64,000 bases of DNA from Polytrichum commune (Eukaryota; Streptophyta; Polytrichopsida; Polytrichales; Polytrichaceae): NCBI GenBank assembly GCA_950295325.1, contig OX485804.1:28396001-28460000 (forward strand). The letters are read 5' to 3'. Within the stretch, counting starts at the first letter, position 1, and every line of letters begins with the position of its first letter. Positions 48,553-60,872 of the stretch are shown piece after piece. A program made the position numbers and the translations under genes. Below the pieces are notes generated by a model that saw only the letters and a program-made list of their open reading frames with translations, was not told the origin of the DNA and searched no databases.

Positions 48553-48785
48553 GAGCGTGAGACGAAGGCGAGCATCGAGCTCGAGACAGAGGCAAACACC
48601 GAGCGGGAGACAGAGACGAACACCGAGAGCGTGAAGCAGGCAAACACTGAGAGCGGGAAGCAGGCGAACACTGAGGGAGAGGAGGAGGCGAACATCGAGA
48701 GCGAGGCGAAGGCGAACACTGAAGGCGAGGTGGAGACAAATACCGAGTACGAGGTAGAGGTGAACATTGAATGCGAGGTGAAGAG
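48553..48785 (+). repeat. 24-bp tandem repeat coding an 8-residue acidic motif
   Basis: About nine units of GAG(G/A)CGAACACCGAG type, translated as ETEANTER, ETETNTES, VKQANTES, GKQANTEG and so on, with an acid-rich 8-residue period. Frame is kept throughout. Minus-strand Ser/Val-rich frames over it are shadows. Confidence 0.88.
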
Positions 48786-49542
48786 CGTTGACAGAACGAA
48801 GACAGTAGGGTCCCCGACTAAGGAGAAGTGGAGAGAACAACCCAACACCGAAAAAATTGAGGAGGCACCCCAAAAATCCCACAGTCTAATAAAGGCAATC
48901 TGGCAGCACCATTCAAGAGATCTGCAAGAGTGCACCAAAACTCGAGCAGGTCTCTACCCCTCTCCTTTGTCTATCTTGCAATGTATTTTGCAGATATCAG
49001 TGCAATAAACCTTGGATGGGTGCACTGATTCTGCACATAATGAAATTATTGGATATTGCCCTCCTGCCATCAGCCATAGGCTGTGGCAGCACTGTGTATG
49101 TGTATTAGAAGTCAGGAGTTATATGGAATGCATGATATTAGGAAAGGTGGGTGATGATAGTTCTCACAGACTAAAAAATATGAAATTATTATACACTGTA
49201 TGTAATTATAAGACTAACAACCAATATAAACTTATAACCTTCCCCCACCTTAAGTATCCCGCATATGCCACCTTCTTCACCCATAGAAGCATGGCTTTGT
49301 TCAAGGGTTACTTAGATAAGTATATATGCTCTAGATTACTAGGGAAACATGTAGGAATTATTTGTTGTAAGTTAGTTAGTAGCAATTTGTATGCAAAACA
49401 CTTCTTCCTAAAAATCAATATCCAAGACGGCCCACAACTTAATTTGTGGAATGGATTTGTAATAGGGATGATAAGAAGTATGGACTCTAGTCTTTCTCTA
49501 CTACAACTTTATCACTCACTTAAACATTGTACTTGCTACATA

Positions 49543-51174
49543 ATGTCTACATCCACAAATGTTGCTGCCACCACTAGAAAATTGTTTGAACAAAAAAACG
49601 ATAATATAGACACAATGTTGAATGCTCAGAAACGGCAAGTTAGTGTTATGGTGGTGTCTAGTCAAAAGAAGGCAAAGGGCAAAGAAATTATGTCCCAGCG
49701 CCCCCTCTTTTGACTTGGATACCATGCACTAAATGCAATTGCATGCGAGAATGGTGAATCACTAGAACCAACACTCTCCGTTAGTGAGCTTGTCAAAACT
49801 GGGATGGCACATAATGAGGCATTAGAACATCTAGAAGCCATCCCCTCCTTCCCATACATTCTCCAAGAAGCTTGGCCTTCTAAAAGAATGGATGGGAAAG
49901 AAGGTGGGCATTTTAATCTTACCCAAGTCCCCTTTGATGTAGAAGTGGACGAAGAAGGTTTTGCCCTAGACTACCAAGTAGCCATAACATTTGAGCTTTG
50001 TGACCGGAACTTGTCAAGAGATGAAATTTATGAAAAAACGGAAGCCCGGTTGAAAGTCATGGGCATCCAATTAGGAGAAGTCCTAGGAGGACCCATAGCT
50101 ATCCTATGCTTTCATGGTTCTAAGAGGTGGAGTGGCACAATCAAACTCCACCTCAAAAATCCAAAGAAAGATGCCAATGACTTCCTACAAGGTACTAGGT
50201 CATTTATCCTCAAGTTGGACAATATAACCTATTGTAGAGGAAAGGTATTCAAATCTTTTGACTCAATAGCCATTGCAAGCCTACTTTCGGTTAAAATCTC
50301 TAGCCCGATACTTCAAGATAAAAAATGGTTTCAACTACATGAGGAAATTGTCAAAGATGGTTTCAAACGAGGATATAAGTTTGAAGTCACTAATGTTCAA
50401 AAGAACGATAACGTTGAATTTGCATGGATAAAAACACCATCCCCAGAACAAGCAAAGAAAATCAAAACTTTTAAAGTTTCTTTTTTCAATGAAATTATGG
50501 AAATGAACTTTGCAAGTACCGAGAAGCTCTCAGAGGATGACAAGGCTAGAAAAAATGCGGTGGTTTTGATTGCAAAAAATCTAAACAAAACCAAAACTAC
50601 CACAGCCTTAGAGGATGGAATAAAGAAACTTTTTGGGGAAGAAGATGTGGCGGGCATTTTCTTCCGATTAGAAAAAGGTAAACATGTAGGTTCATGTAAT
50701 GTGCAATGCCTGAATGCAGTAGTTTACAAAAAATATGTCAAACAAAATCAACTAATCCTAGGTAAATACGTAGAATTTTCACCCCATCTTAAAAGTCTGG
50801 ATGGGATAGAGGCTCCCTCTACAATAGAACTTACTAGACTAGGCTTTGCCAATGTTAACACCGCGCTAGCCAACACGATCCAAGCATTGGAGAATGCTCC
50901 ATCAAAAGGCTACACGAAGGCAAACTTGAGCAAGATGGTAGAAGAGGCAGTCAACAAGGGGGTTGGGGTAATCCGTAAAGAAATGAGCCTCCTCAAAGAA
51001 GAGATTGTTGAAGAAGCAAAAATATATGCGGACAGAGTCCAAGCGGAGTCAAACCGTAACTCAAATATACAAATTGCACTCCTCCAAAAACAAATGCGCA
51101 TCACGCTGGAAACCCTCCAAGCCGACCACCCCGACACACCCGAAATAGAAAGTAATATGGATATGTCAAACTAG
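49543..51174 (+). pseudogene. LINE ORF1 (RRM-like domains, coiled coil), one premature stop
   Basis: From the ATG at 49543 the frame is open for 543 codons except for a TGA at 49711-49713, near codon 57. After that stop 487 codons are uninterrupted. Two stretches look like RRM folds: around IKLHLKNPKKDANDFLQG, then FILKLDNITYCRG, and around AVVLIAKNLNK, then GSCNVQCLNAVVYKKYV. The C-terminus (MVEEAVNKGVGVIRKEM, then LLKEEIVEEAKIYADRV) is a likely coiled coil. This fits an RNA-binding LINE ORF1, which coats the transcript. It is far better preserved than ORF2. Base composition is ordinary, unlike the A/C-rich ORF2. Confidence 0.7.
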
Positions 51175-52017
51175 TTTTGACAAACGTAGCGACAAAAAAA
51201 TCACATTATCACAAAAAAAATATATTTATATACAAAAAAAACAAAGTAAATACCACATAGTATTACTAAATACTTCACAAAAATTACATACAGTATTTAT
51301 ATATAATACAAATAAAATCAATACAGTATTCATTAATACTCTTTCAAAAATGCAAGCCAAGAACATACATAATAAAACTAAAATAAAAACACCTATCAAA
51401 TATATCAAAAATAACAACCAAACAAACCAAGAACCCCTAAATAAGAAGACAAGATATACCTTTTTAGCCTACGAACAAATTTATACAAAACTAACAACAA
51501 ACAAACAACACACAACAACAACCAAAATACTATATAACATCTACAATCCAAAAGATAAACTAATGAAAAATACTAAAAACTAAATAAATCAACCCCCAAA
51601 CCTAGGACATATACAATGCCACCTACCAAATAGTACACATCATCAAATAATGAATCACAACCATCATCACACAGATTACCCTACAAAGCACCAATTAAAA
51701 CATCAAACGGCCTCGGCCTACCGGCCTCGCCACAAAATAAAACAACCAAGATATCCACAATACCACAACCTTTATCATTTTTTTCCCACAATTACAAAGC
51801 ATACACATGAACATACCAAACATCTACACTACTTTCCCCAAAACATACAGAAAATAATACATGCCCTACCCAACCTATTTACCACAAGTAAATATACAAC
51901 AATAAAATACTATAAACTAAATAAGAAAAACCCAAAAACAAAACAACACCAAGGATATCACTTTATTAATAATTAACGCTACTCCAATGTGAAGACATTG
52001 AAACCAACCCTGGGCCT
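51175..52017. other. Spacer between LINE ORF1 and ORF2
   Basis: Extremely A-rich and G-poor. Two frames (51350-51583 and 51650-51976) are His/Thr/Lys/Asn-rich low-complexity readings in a phase different from ORF2. I do not consider them genes. Confidence 0.55.
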
Positions 52018-55000
52018 ATGCCGGATGTATTGAGAACACACCCAACGGCACACAGACAAATAGCCAGAACCTATTTCATCCCTAACACAATAAAACTCCA
52101 CCCAGAATACCAACACCTTGCAAATTCCTTTGCTCCTATATTAAAATCTGATCACCCGTTGCACCAACAATCAATCCTAACATTCCCGAAACTTTACCAA
52201 TACATACAAACGGTAAACCACTCACCTCTACCCCACTTATTATATGCCTTTATTATAACAATAAACCCCTCAATAAAAATATGTAATACCATACTAACTC
52301 AACCTAATACTTACTACTTCAACATAGTATGGACCAACACACTTATTAACAAATTAGCCAACCTTAACAACCCCCCAGAGAGACATATCCTCACGCAACA
52401 CCCCTACACTAAATTTGTAGCTACTCATCAAGATATAATACAACCCCATAACTCAATAAATAAAGAATTATACACCTTTATACATGGTCATGAAACGCTA
52501 CCAACCCCAACTGCTATCCAAAGTAGATTCCCCTTTCTACCAGACAAATTAATACATGAATCCCTTAGATGTGTTGAAATAAACGAATATTCCTACCCAC
52601 CACCACCCCCAAACACACCCATACAACCAACAAGAATAAATATCAGCACCAACTTAGAAACAAATATTATAACATGGAATATAGCGTCACTCAATACAGC
52701 CTTACCTAACTTACAAAACCTCATTTCCCACACACAAATAAACACAACAATCATTATCATCCAAGAAACCAAACTTACATCAACAAAATCCACAAAGTAT
52801 ATCCAAAATCTATTCCCCCGATACAAACTTATATTTAACAACACACACGCACTCACTAGATGTATCCAACAACGAATGTCCTATACACCCGGAAGGGGTG
52901 GACTACTCATGCTCATACACAACAAATACGCCTTCCCCGGTAATATCATCAAAATTCCCACACCCGCAAATATCTCACCGTATTTACAAATCATACGAAT
53001 AAACAACCAACCATTACAACCATGGCTAATCATCTACATATACATGCCTACACACATAGAAGATATCCAACTTATCCCCAATATAAAAACCGCAATTACC
53101 AATCAAATAATAGCCCACCCAAACCATACATATAATATGTGTGGAGACATCGCACTTATTGGTAGATAAAATGACAATCGCAACACACCACCACAAGAAG
53201 CAGACATACAATGGAAAAACTTCACTACATCCTTAAACTTAGAATATATCCCAACAAATACTACATTCTCAAGACAAGGTAGTTATAACTATACATCCAC
53301 TAATCTGATTAATGGTTTCTATATTAACTCGCCGGATAATAATAGATATTCTTCTACAACAAACACACATATAGACCTGAACTCAGATCACTACCCAATC
53401 ACCCTGCACATACCACATAACACACTCCTAGCAAGACCAATACCCCCTAACAACATTACACATAATAGAATGCTAAACCCGATACCACCTAAAAACCTAA
53501 AAAAAATTTAATATTAAGTTTTTTGAAGAAAACTCCATAGAAAGTGATATTCTAATCATCCTCCTCGAAAACCACGACCATCTTACACATACCCAATGGA
53601 AGAACGCATGCACTCTATTAGATAACATAATAAAAAAAATTCACAAAACATAGAAGAAACATGTAGTGCAACTCCTATATCACAACTTACAAATCGCACG
53701 GCCCAGCAAGACGGCTTCTTACCGCGCAAGCTAGCTAAATCATGGAAAAAATACCTAGTCACATACCACCTAATTAGGAAAACTATATACATTATAAAGA
53801 ATGATCCAAACTGGCAAGCACATCCAATATTAACTGAAATACGTAACCACCAACACGTACGCATCCCTTACTCACCCACAACAAACACCTTCCTAAACGA
53901 ATGGATTAACGAAATAGCAGTTATTGCAAAAACCGCCAACAAACAAGCTAGAAATATAACCACAAAATACACTAAAAAATGTATACTAAAAGTATTATCC
54001 AAATACAGACAACTCTATGAAAAAAACCCTAAGAAAGTGAATAGGAAAGTATTCAAAAATTCAAAAACTGCACCACTTGACTTCATTAAGGATAGACAAA
54101 ACAACATCCTAACCAACCCCGAAGACATCGCAAAAGAAATACATATACAACAATTCATTAATAACCGCCCTACAATGCCCACTTGTCACTACCAAACAAC
54201 ACACCCACAAAAATGTACGTGTAGTGTAAGACAATACTCATGGCACGATCTTGATGAATTTACTATAGATCAACGAGGATAACCTCAAATCCCACTCCAT
54301 ACATACTTTGACCAAATAACATACGATTTATATCTCAAAAACCTCGGCAACAATAAACCTCCAGGCCCCGATTAAATCCCCAACTCAATTTAAAAAAATA
54401 TGCCACCAAGTTTTGACAAAATGATGTTTCTATTCTTCAAACACTGCTACAAACAAAAACAAATCCCAGTATCATGAAAAACAAGCCTCACAGTTCTACT
54501 ATACAAGAAAGGAGACCCATCACAACTAACAAATCACAGGCCTATCGCCCTAGCTAACACCATATACAAACTCTACACAAGCACATTGACATCTATGCTT
54601 TCTGCCTACGGAGAAAAACACCAAACACTACACGACAGCCAAGAAGGATTCAGAGCAGAAAAAAGAACATCTAGGTAACTCCAAGTATTCATAGCTGCAT
54701 TAGAAGATACAAGATTTACAAACCAAAATATCTACATTCTCTACATAAACTTTAAAAATGCCTTTGGATCCATTGATCATGCAAGACTACTAGCCGTAAT
54801 GAAATACCTTGAATACCCAAATGATGCTATTAAACTAATCGAAAACATATACTCATAATCTACTACTATATTCACTGGAGCACACTTCGGAAAAACACAA
54901 CCTATCCCCATCCAGAGAGGAACAATACAAGGAGACACCTTAAACCCATATCTATTCATCATATTTCTAGAATCCCTCCTTAGGTGGCTACAACAAATAA

Positions 55001-58000
55001 ACAATGGTTATACATTTGGAACCTCTAAAGTAAAAATCTCTTCAGTAGCATATGCCGATGATCTAGCAACAATTGCCAACAAACTAAAATCCCTACAAAT
55101 ACAACTCAATAAACTTGACAAATTTCGCGAATGGGCGGGCATGGACCTTGGAATCTCCAAATGCGCAATTACTGGATGCCCAAACAAATCCAAAATGAGC
55201 CCTCTAGCATTCAAAACCCAAATCCAAGCTGCCAATATACATTACATAAATGAACCTATTCCAGTGTTGCACCAAAACGAGCCATACACATATTTGGGAA
55301 TAAACCTAGCCCCCTCACTAAAATGGAAAATACAAATACACACCACCACCACTAAAGTTATAAAACAATGTAAAGAACTAATAGCATGTCCAGCCATTAT
55401 GAAGCAAAAAATCAATATGACAGATACAGTCATACGGGCTGGAATTGCATACAGCTTCTACGCAGTACCATACTCCTTACCTGCCATTAAAAAAACTAGA
55501 CAAAAAAATTATAGCCCTTTACAAAACAATTTGTGGAATTCCAAAATGCACATCAAACATAGCCATGCAACTACCTCACGACCTATTTGGCATAGAAACC
55601 TTCTCGCTAAAAAATGCCTACCTACGATGTATTGGTGAACAACTACAATATGCCCTCAATGACACATGTAGATTTGGAAAAATTTACAACGGATTACTAC
55701 AATAGATATTAGCAAAATTTGGGGGCTCTGAAGCAATACCTCGTATCAGATACCACCACTGTGTTAGATCTCCTAAAACTAGAACACTATTCCTCCTCAA
55801 AAAGGAAGCCGGAGATCATTTAAAAAGTACATTTGACAACTTCTTAATAAACACCTCTCCACTCGAAAATGTTTGGATAAGAGAAGCACAAAACATCCAT
55901 GGTTTAAACCCCAAAATATCGCTTAAATTACTACAAAAGCTACTACTCCATAATATACTTAGACTAGAGCAAATCACTTTACCCAACGGCACTAACATGA
56001 TGAGCCCAACAGACTTTAAAAACTATCATTCTAACCCCACTAAACTAATCAAAAGTGTATTAAACATTTCTCAACAACTATTTTGCCACCCAATTTGCTC
56101 CCCTCAATGCCAACAACCATGCCCACACCACCCACCCCCAAGAACCCTAAAAGACAACTACATCATAATAAACAATAACATTCTTCCTAGACAACCCGAA
56201 CCTCCAGTACACCCCCCAAATCCGCCTCACCCACACCAAGAAACATCCTTAACAACCCTAGACAATTCCCTATACACATAATTATAGATCATAAACAAAG
56301 GCACTACACCGACTCCAATGAGATAACAAGAAATGACACGTCATACTTGTGTCAATGGCTAATAAGAAATAATAATAACACATACAAAAAATGGCAAACC
56401 CAAAGAGACCTATTCCCATGGTACGACAATAATACATGTACCCATAGCACTAGACTACTAACCCAATACTATACCAAAAGACAACACAAACATTTCTCAG
56501 ACCTAATAAATGCCTACTTCGTCACAGAACAACAACGGGATACAAGATATGTTACCCCTGCAACCATTATACTACTGGCACATATCTCAATCTACGAATG
56601 CAACCCTGAAAGTGATATAGAAACAAATGTCAACACTATACAAACACACTTCGATGTTGCCCACATATATGAAGACAATGGACGCCACCTCATCACCATC
56701 CCCAAAACTAGATTACACTGGCTATGGAAACAATATCAACTTGCAAAAAATATCCCACATGGACTAGAACCACCCGCACAATCTTTTGAAACCGAAATTG
56801 TATGGCTATACCAAAGATATAAATACCGCATACCAAAGAATGACCCGTTAAAATTAACCCAATATACATTACCAACACCTATATTAAACTCCCTTACCAC
56901 ATCATTCAATGTCAACCACTCATACTTCTCTTCCCCACTCACATGCCCTATACACCTCAACCAATTCTACTCACCATTCCCACGTGACAAAGTATTTGGA
57001 TCTATAGGGAAAGCCTTTGACCACAAATGGAAGGGAATAGGCTATGCCCACCCAAACAATGCAACAGACCTACAACATGCCATACATTGGGCCCGCCTTG
57101 CCGCCAAAATAGATCCAAATATCATCACAATAATCATCTCACCAGATATTAATTGGTACCACAACTTCGACCCACACTCTAACCCATACCCGGACACACA
57201 TCTCATTGTCCACTTTGCCGCAGACACCATTACATATGAAGAACCCACTATACCACCAGAACCCACTATACCTAGAAAAGAACCCTCCTCGATACAAATA
57301 TTCTGTATACACCACCAAAACAATAACATAGGTACCTACGAACATCTAAATCAACTCACTGATATAGCAAATAGCCTCTCAATACAACAACTACATACAC
57401 AAATAGCCACACACACCCCCCTAAATACCCATGTTAACCCCAGCAAAAAGTGGTCCAAACTCAACTACCCAAACACCCCTATACTAAACAATACATCTAT
57501 ACCTCAACCACCTCACTACCAAACCAATCTACCACTAAAATTCCACCCACAATTTAGTTACTACACTGATGGCTCATTCAAAAAGCCTAAAGAAATCCTC
57601 CCCGGAACATGGAGAAGAGAAAAAGCAGGATATGGCATATACAACCCTAAAGGACTTAGCATCTCCAAAAGATTACATGGCCACCAAAATATCCTACGGG
57701 CATAAATGATTGCTATCCATGAAACGCTACGAATTATCAACACTCAATACCCGAATGAACCTGCATACATATTTACTGACAACCTAAACGTACTATATCT
57801 ACTAAATACACAAATTAAACACCCAACCCTACATAATAGTCACCCCGACCAAGTCACACTTGCCTCCATGGTACAACTGCTTCAAAACCATTCCCAACCA
57901 GTTACACTATACAAAATACGAGCACATGTAAACATAGATGGTAATGAACAAGCAGATAAATTAGCAAAAGAAGGACTAGGCCTTAGGCACGAAAATGCTA

Positions 58001-59019
58001 TATATCCATATGAACACGCCCATGCCACACCTTACTACTATAAAAAAGACGAATGGCCCTCTATGATAGATATGCCAGATAAAGGCGCTGTTAGATTCCT
58101 CGAAAAACAAATTATTAAATATGACAGAATAAATAACTTAGAAAATATGGCCACACAAACCCCCAATATCTATAAATGGACAGGGAATGCAGACATTGAT
58201 AAATAACTCTCCAATGAATTTTGGAACAACCCTAATATCACGGACAAACAAAAAACATGCCTTATCAAATTTCGAACTGGAACATACATGGGCAACGCCA
58301 GAACACAACTCTTCTTCGGTAGGCAAAGATACCCTACCATCACCTGCCTTATCTGTAACTCATACGATCCAGATACATGGCTACACGTATTACTAACATG
58401 CAGACAACACCACATACATGCACTACACATCATGAGACATAACAAAGCAGTATGGGAAATTAGAAAATTGCTAATTTCATCCGAAAAATCCCGATGCTAC
58501 ACTCTCAAGAACGCTGGTACCTTTAATAATAACCCCCAAGAAAACACTGTTCCTAATTGGCTACTACCATGTACATGTGGAACCCGAAGATGCCACTGTA
58601 ACTCCCGATTTAGGCCAGACATACTTTGCGTTAAAGGATTACCATACAAAAATGAACCACCCATAAATATAGATCAAAATCTTACCATACAATTCATTGA
58701 ATTTACATACTGCAATGACCGATTCTCACCGGCAACGCTCAAAGCCAAAATTAACAAATATAGACCACTCATAGAAAACATAGCTACTAAAGGCTGGAAA
58801 ATTGATCCGCTTATAGTCATCACAGTAGGGGCTAGAGCTGCAACACACATCCCATCAATGAAAATACTTGAAGATAAATTTGAAATACCTATGCCAACCA
58901 TATGCAATACCTTCAAAAACATCAATACCATTGCCATACAATATGCCATGTCTATCCTCCTCCACAAAAGAAGATTGGAAAATAACCAACCTCTACCTCA
59001 AATACTAGATCCACCCTAG
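52018..59019 (+). pseudogene. LINE ORF2: APE endonuclease, RT, RNase H, CCHC, restriction-like endonuclease
   Basis: N-terminal extension of about 215 codons (unrecognised), then APE (NIITWNIASL near 52665, IIIIQETKL near 52757, GRGGLLMLIH, and NMCGDIALIG near 53138 where GDFN is expected; LNSDHYPITLHI near 53380). RT follows from about 54340 (NKPPGPD, LTVLLYKKGD, NHRPIALANTIYKL, GFRAEKRTSR, FKNAFGSIDH, RGTIQGDTLNPYLF, VAYADDLAT at 55045-55071, TYLGINLAPSLKWK). RNase H: YYTDGSF near 57560, IFTDNLNVLYLL near 57766, NIDGNEQADKLAKEG near 57931. A CCHC finger (CLICNSYD, then LHVLLTC) spans 58345-58401. The C-terminal module reads RFRPDILCV near 58609, then IQFIEFTYCNDRF near 58687, then KINKY and GWKIDPLIVITVGARA, the layout of a PD-(D/E)XK restriction-like endonuclease. 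A frameshift near 55495 and another near 56290 enclose a segment in a different phase. Stops include TAA, TAG and TGA. Confidence 0.85.
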
Positions 59020-59329
59020 AAATACCTTTCAAAACAACCAAAAACCATTTTACTAGGCGAATGCAACAACAGGCTATCCCTCTGGCCGATGTGTGATATA
59101 ATGAGGTCAAACATGGAACAAGTGCAAAAGATCCTATCACCAGGCCTACTACTACACTCGTCTACTTGTTACTGGTTACTAGTGACTATAGTGTTTACTC
59201 TCGAAAGGGGGAAGTAGTTCCTTACTTCTACTCCTATGTCCAGCGGACATAGGTCTAGAAGTGGAATGAACAGACACTTCATTCACGTCGGCCTCCTTCG
59301 GAGGCCGAAGTTCCTTCTCTTCTCTTCTC
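59020..59329 (+). other. LINE 3' UTR with two strong hairpins
   Basis: ACTTCTA/TAGAAGT and CCTATGTCC/GGACATAGG (59224-59262, three-base loop AGC) form one hairpin, and TCGGCCTCC/GGAGGCCGA (59288-59308, loop TTC) a second. The element ends in a CTTCTCTTCTC run. In several LINE families a 3' hairpin is bound by the RT to start target-primed synthesis, and these are the obvious candidates. Confidence 0.65.
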
Positions 59330-60861
59330 TATTACCAAATTATATTCACACTACCATTTCATATTTAGAAGCCATGCATCACCACACCAATACAACACAT
59401 TAGACAAACACTTCATATCCCAGTGTGAAGCAACCTAAAGATAGGTCTCCACAAACACCTACACTCTCCAGCCACCACAACAAATATCACTCTACCACAT
59501 GCATGCCATTCATGCCTCCAAATAACCATAATTCACATTCCACGACACTTCCCTTGCATATAGTTCACCTCCACATGCCATTGTGTCCAGACCACACCCC
59601 CTCCTACCTACCAACCATCTTAACTACCATCTCTAATACATCTATACAACCCAAATTAGACATGAACGTAATGCTTACCAGGGGACTTCAATTGTGACCC
59701 AACCCTTGATAGGGACCATGCCAACCCCCTCCCAAGAACAATTGGATTCACACAACTTTACAATCAAATACTATCTTATCCTCCTACATTGTAACACAAT
59801 TTTCTCATGGCAGGGAGGCCTAACTACTCCTCACACAACCTAATTGACGGATACTACCTTTGGCCACCCACCTCAACCCCAAGCACACTGCAAAGCAACG
59901 CACATGAGTCATCACATTTCAATTCAGACAACCTACCCATATAAGTTAAAATATCCACATACACCCTCCACTATCCGCACTCCCGCAACCTATACCCTCA
60001 GACTAGTCACAACGTGTACTTTACCCCCCCCCCCTCTATGCAAACAAAATCTAAGAAGTCTAGAACCTATTCCAAAAAATCTCTTCCAACACATTCACCA
60101 TTGTCAACACCATCACCATAGACCTAGGAATTCCTCCTTGTGATACCACATCTCATACACTACGTTTGGATATTGAGGACCTATGGCAACAACTTCATTC
60201 AACCATCTATAACAAATTCACCAAACTCGCTCCCCTGCCCCCACCCCTACCCTTACCTCCAAAGTACATGGGGGTTTTCTTCCCCAAAGCATCCAAACGC
60301 AATGGAAGAATTAACTCCAAATTCACCACACCGCTCGCATCATCATTTGTCGATTCCATAATCACATTCAACCCCATCATACCCCCCAACCTAGGCGACA
60401 TCCTAGATACAAACACCTATAAAGATTCCAACTTTGCTATGGATACACCACCTAAGCATCATTGGAAAAGCAACTAAAACACAAGCACGATAGATAATCA
60501 ACAATCCACACCATTGAAACTACAAAGCAATCTTGAAAAAAATGCAACCAAAACCTATTCCAAAATCACAAACACATCCATAAACCTATCTTCTCAAACA
60601 TATATTCTAGACCTATCAAAAGAATCCAACACCAACATGACAATTTTCTCACTATATCCACCCAAATCATTGATAATATTTACCAATATGAGAAAGGATG
60701 TTTCTTCCCATCTACCTCCCCAAACTCCTTCACGCACCACTCCAAAGACTGCCCTACCAATATCAAAAAAAATCATCGCATGGCATGTATGGCTTTTGCA
60801 TCGAATCTTGATGGGAGCCCACCATTGCCCCTCACTACACTGCCCTAGATATACCAATTAG
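59330..60861 (+). pseudogene. Older LINE, continuation of the interrupted copy
   Basis: Starts with the right copy of the 13-bp duplication (59330-59342). The frame then continues the endonuclease domain (YSHYHFIF; later a GDFNCDPTLDRDHANPLPR stretch near 59684 and HFNSDNLPI near 59922). A linker follows (LDIEDLWQQLHSTIYNKF, then PPKYMGVFFPKASKRNGR). The end near 60860 falls before any RT motif, so the copy is truncated or rearranged there. Multiple stops and shifts. Confidence 0.7.
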
Positions 60862-60872
60862 TGAGTGTGGAA

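Larger units (their letters stand above)
47446..49008 (+). pseudogene. Extra upstream open frame of the large LINE, one premature stop
   Basis: Two frames in the same phase (47446-48312 and from 48316 to 49008) are separated only by a TGA at 48313-48315. In the second copy of an 84-bp tandem repeat the same codon is CGA, so the stop is probably a CpG-type CGA to TGA change. Joined, this is about 520 codons. The product is rich in Asn, Pro, Thr, Lys and Glu, looks disordered, and ends with an 8-residue tandem repeat of ANTE type. It resembles no LINE ORF1 known to me and lies upstream of the RRM-like ORF1. The overlapping frame 46781-47572 in another phase is probably not coding. Confidence 0.55.
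46553..59329 (+). mobile_element. 12.8-kb LINE with two endonuclease types (Dualen/RandI-like)
   Basis: Non-LTR retrotransposon bounded by a 13-bp duplication. From 5' to 3' it has a leader, an extra open frame of about 520 codons (47446-49008, one stop), ORF1 (49543-51174, one stop) and ORF2 (52018-59019). ORF2 holds an N-terminal extension, an APE endonuclease, RT with YADD, RNase H, a CCHC finger and a restriction-like endonuclease. The 3' UTR has strong hairpins and ends in a short TTCTC-type run (59315-59329) instead of poly(A). Ordinary LINEs are about 4-7 kb and have one endonuclease. The copy is dead: ORF2 carries about ten stops of all three kinds and paired frameshifts. The coding strand is rich in A and C and poor in G over most of ORF2. 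Confidence 0.85.

Noticed and set aside
48468-48938. Minus-strand frame of 156 codons opposite the extra LINE frame
   Set aside because: It only mirrors the 24-bp repeat (Ser/Val/Phe repeat); plus-strand coding explains it.
52018-59019. Stop codons in LINE ORF2 as a reassigned genetic code
   Set aside because: Interruptions are TAA, TAG and TGA alike, with frameshifts as well, and the host genes use normal stops; ordinary decay is enough.
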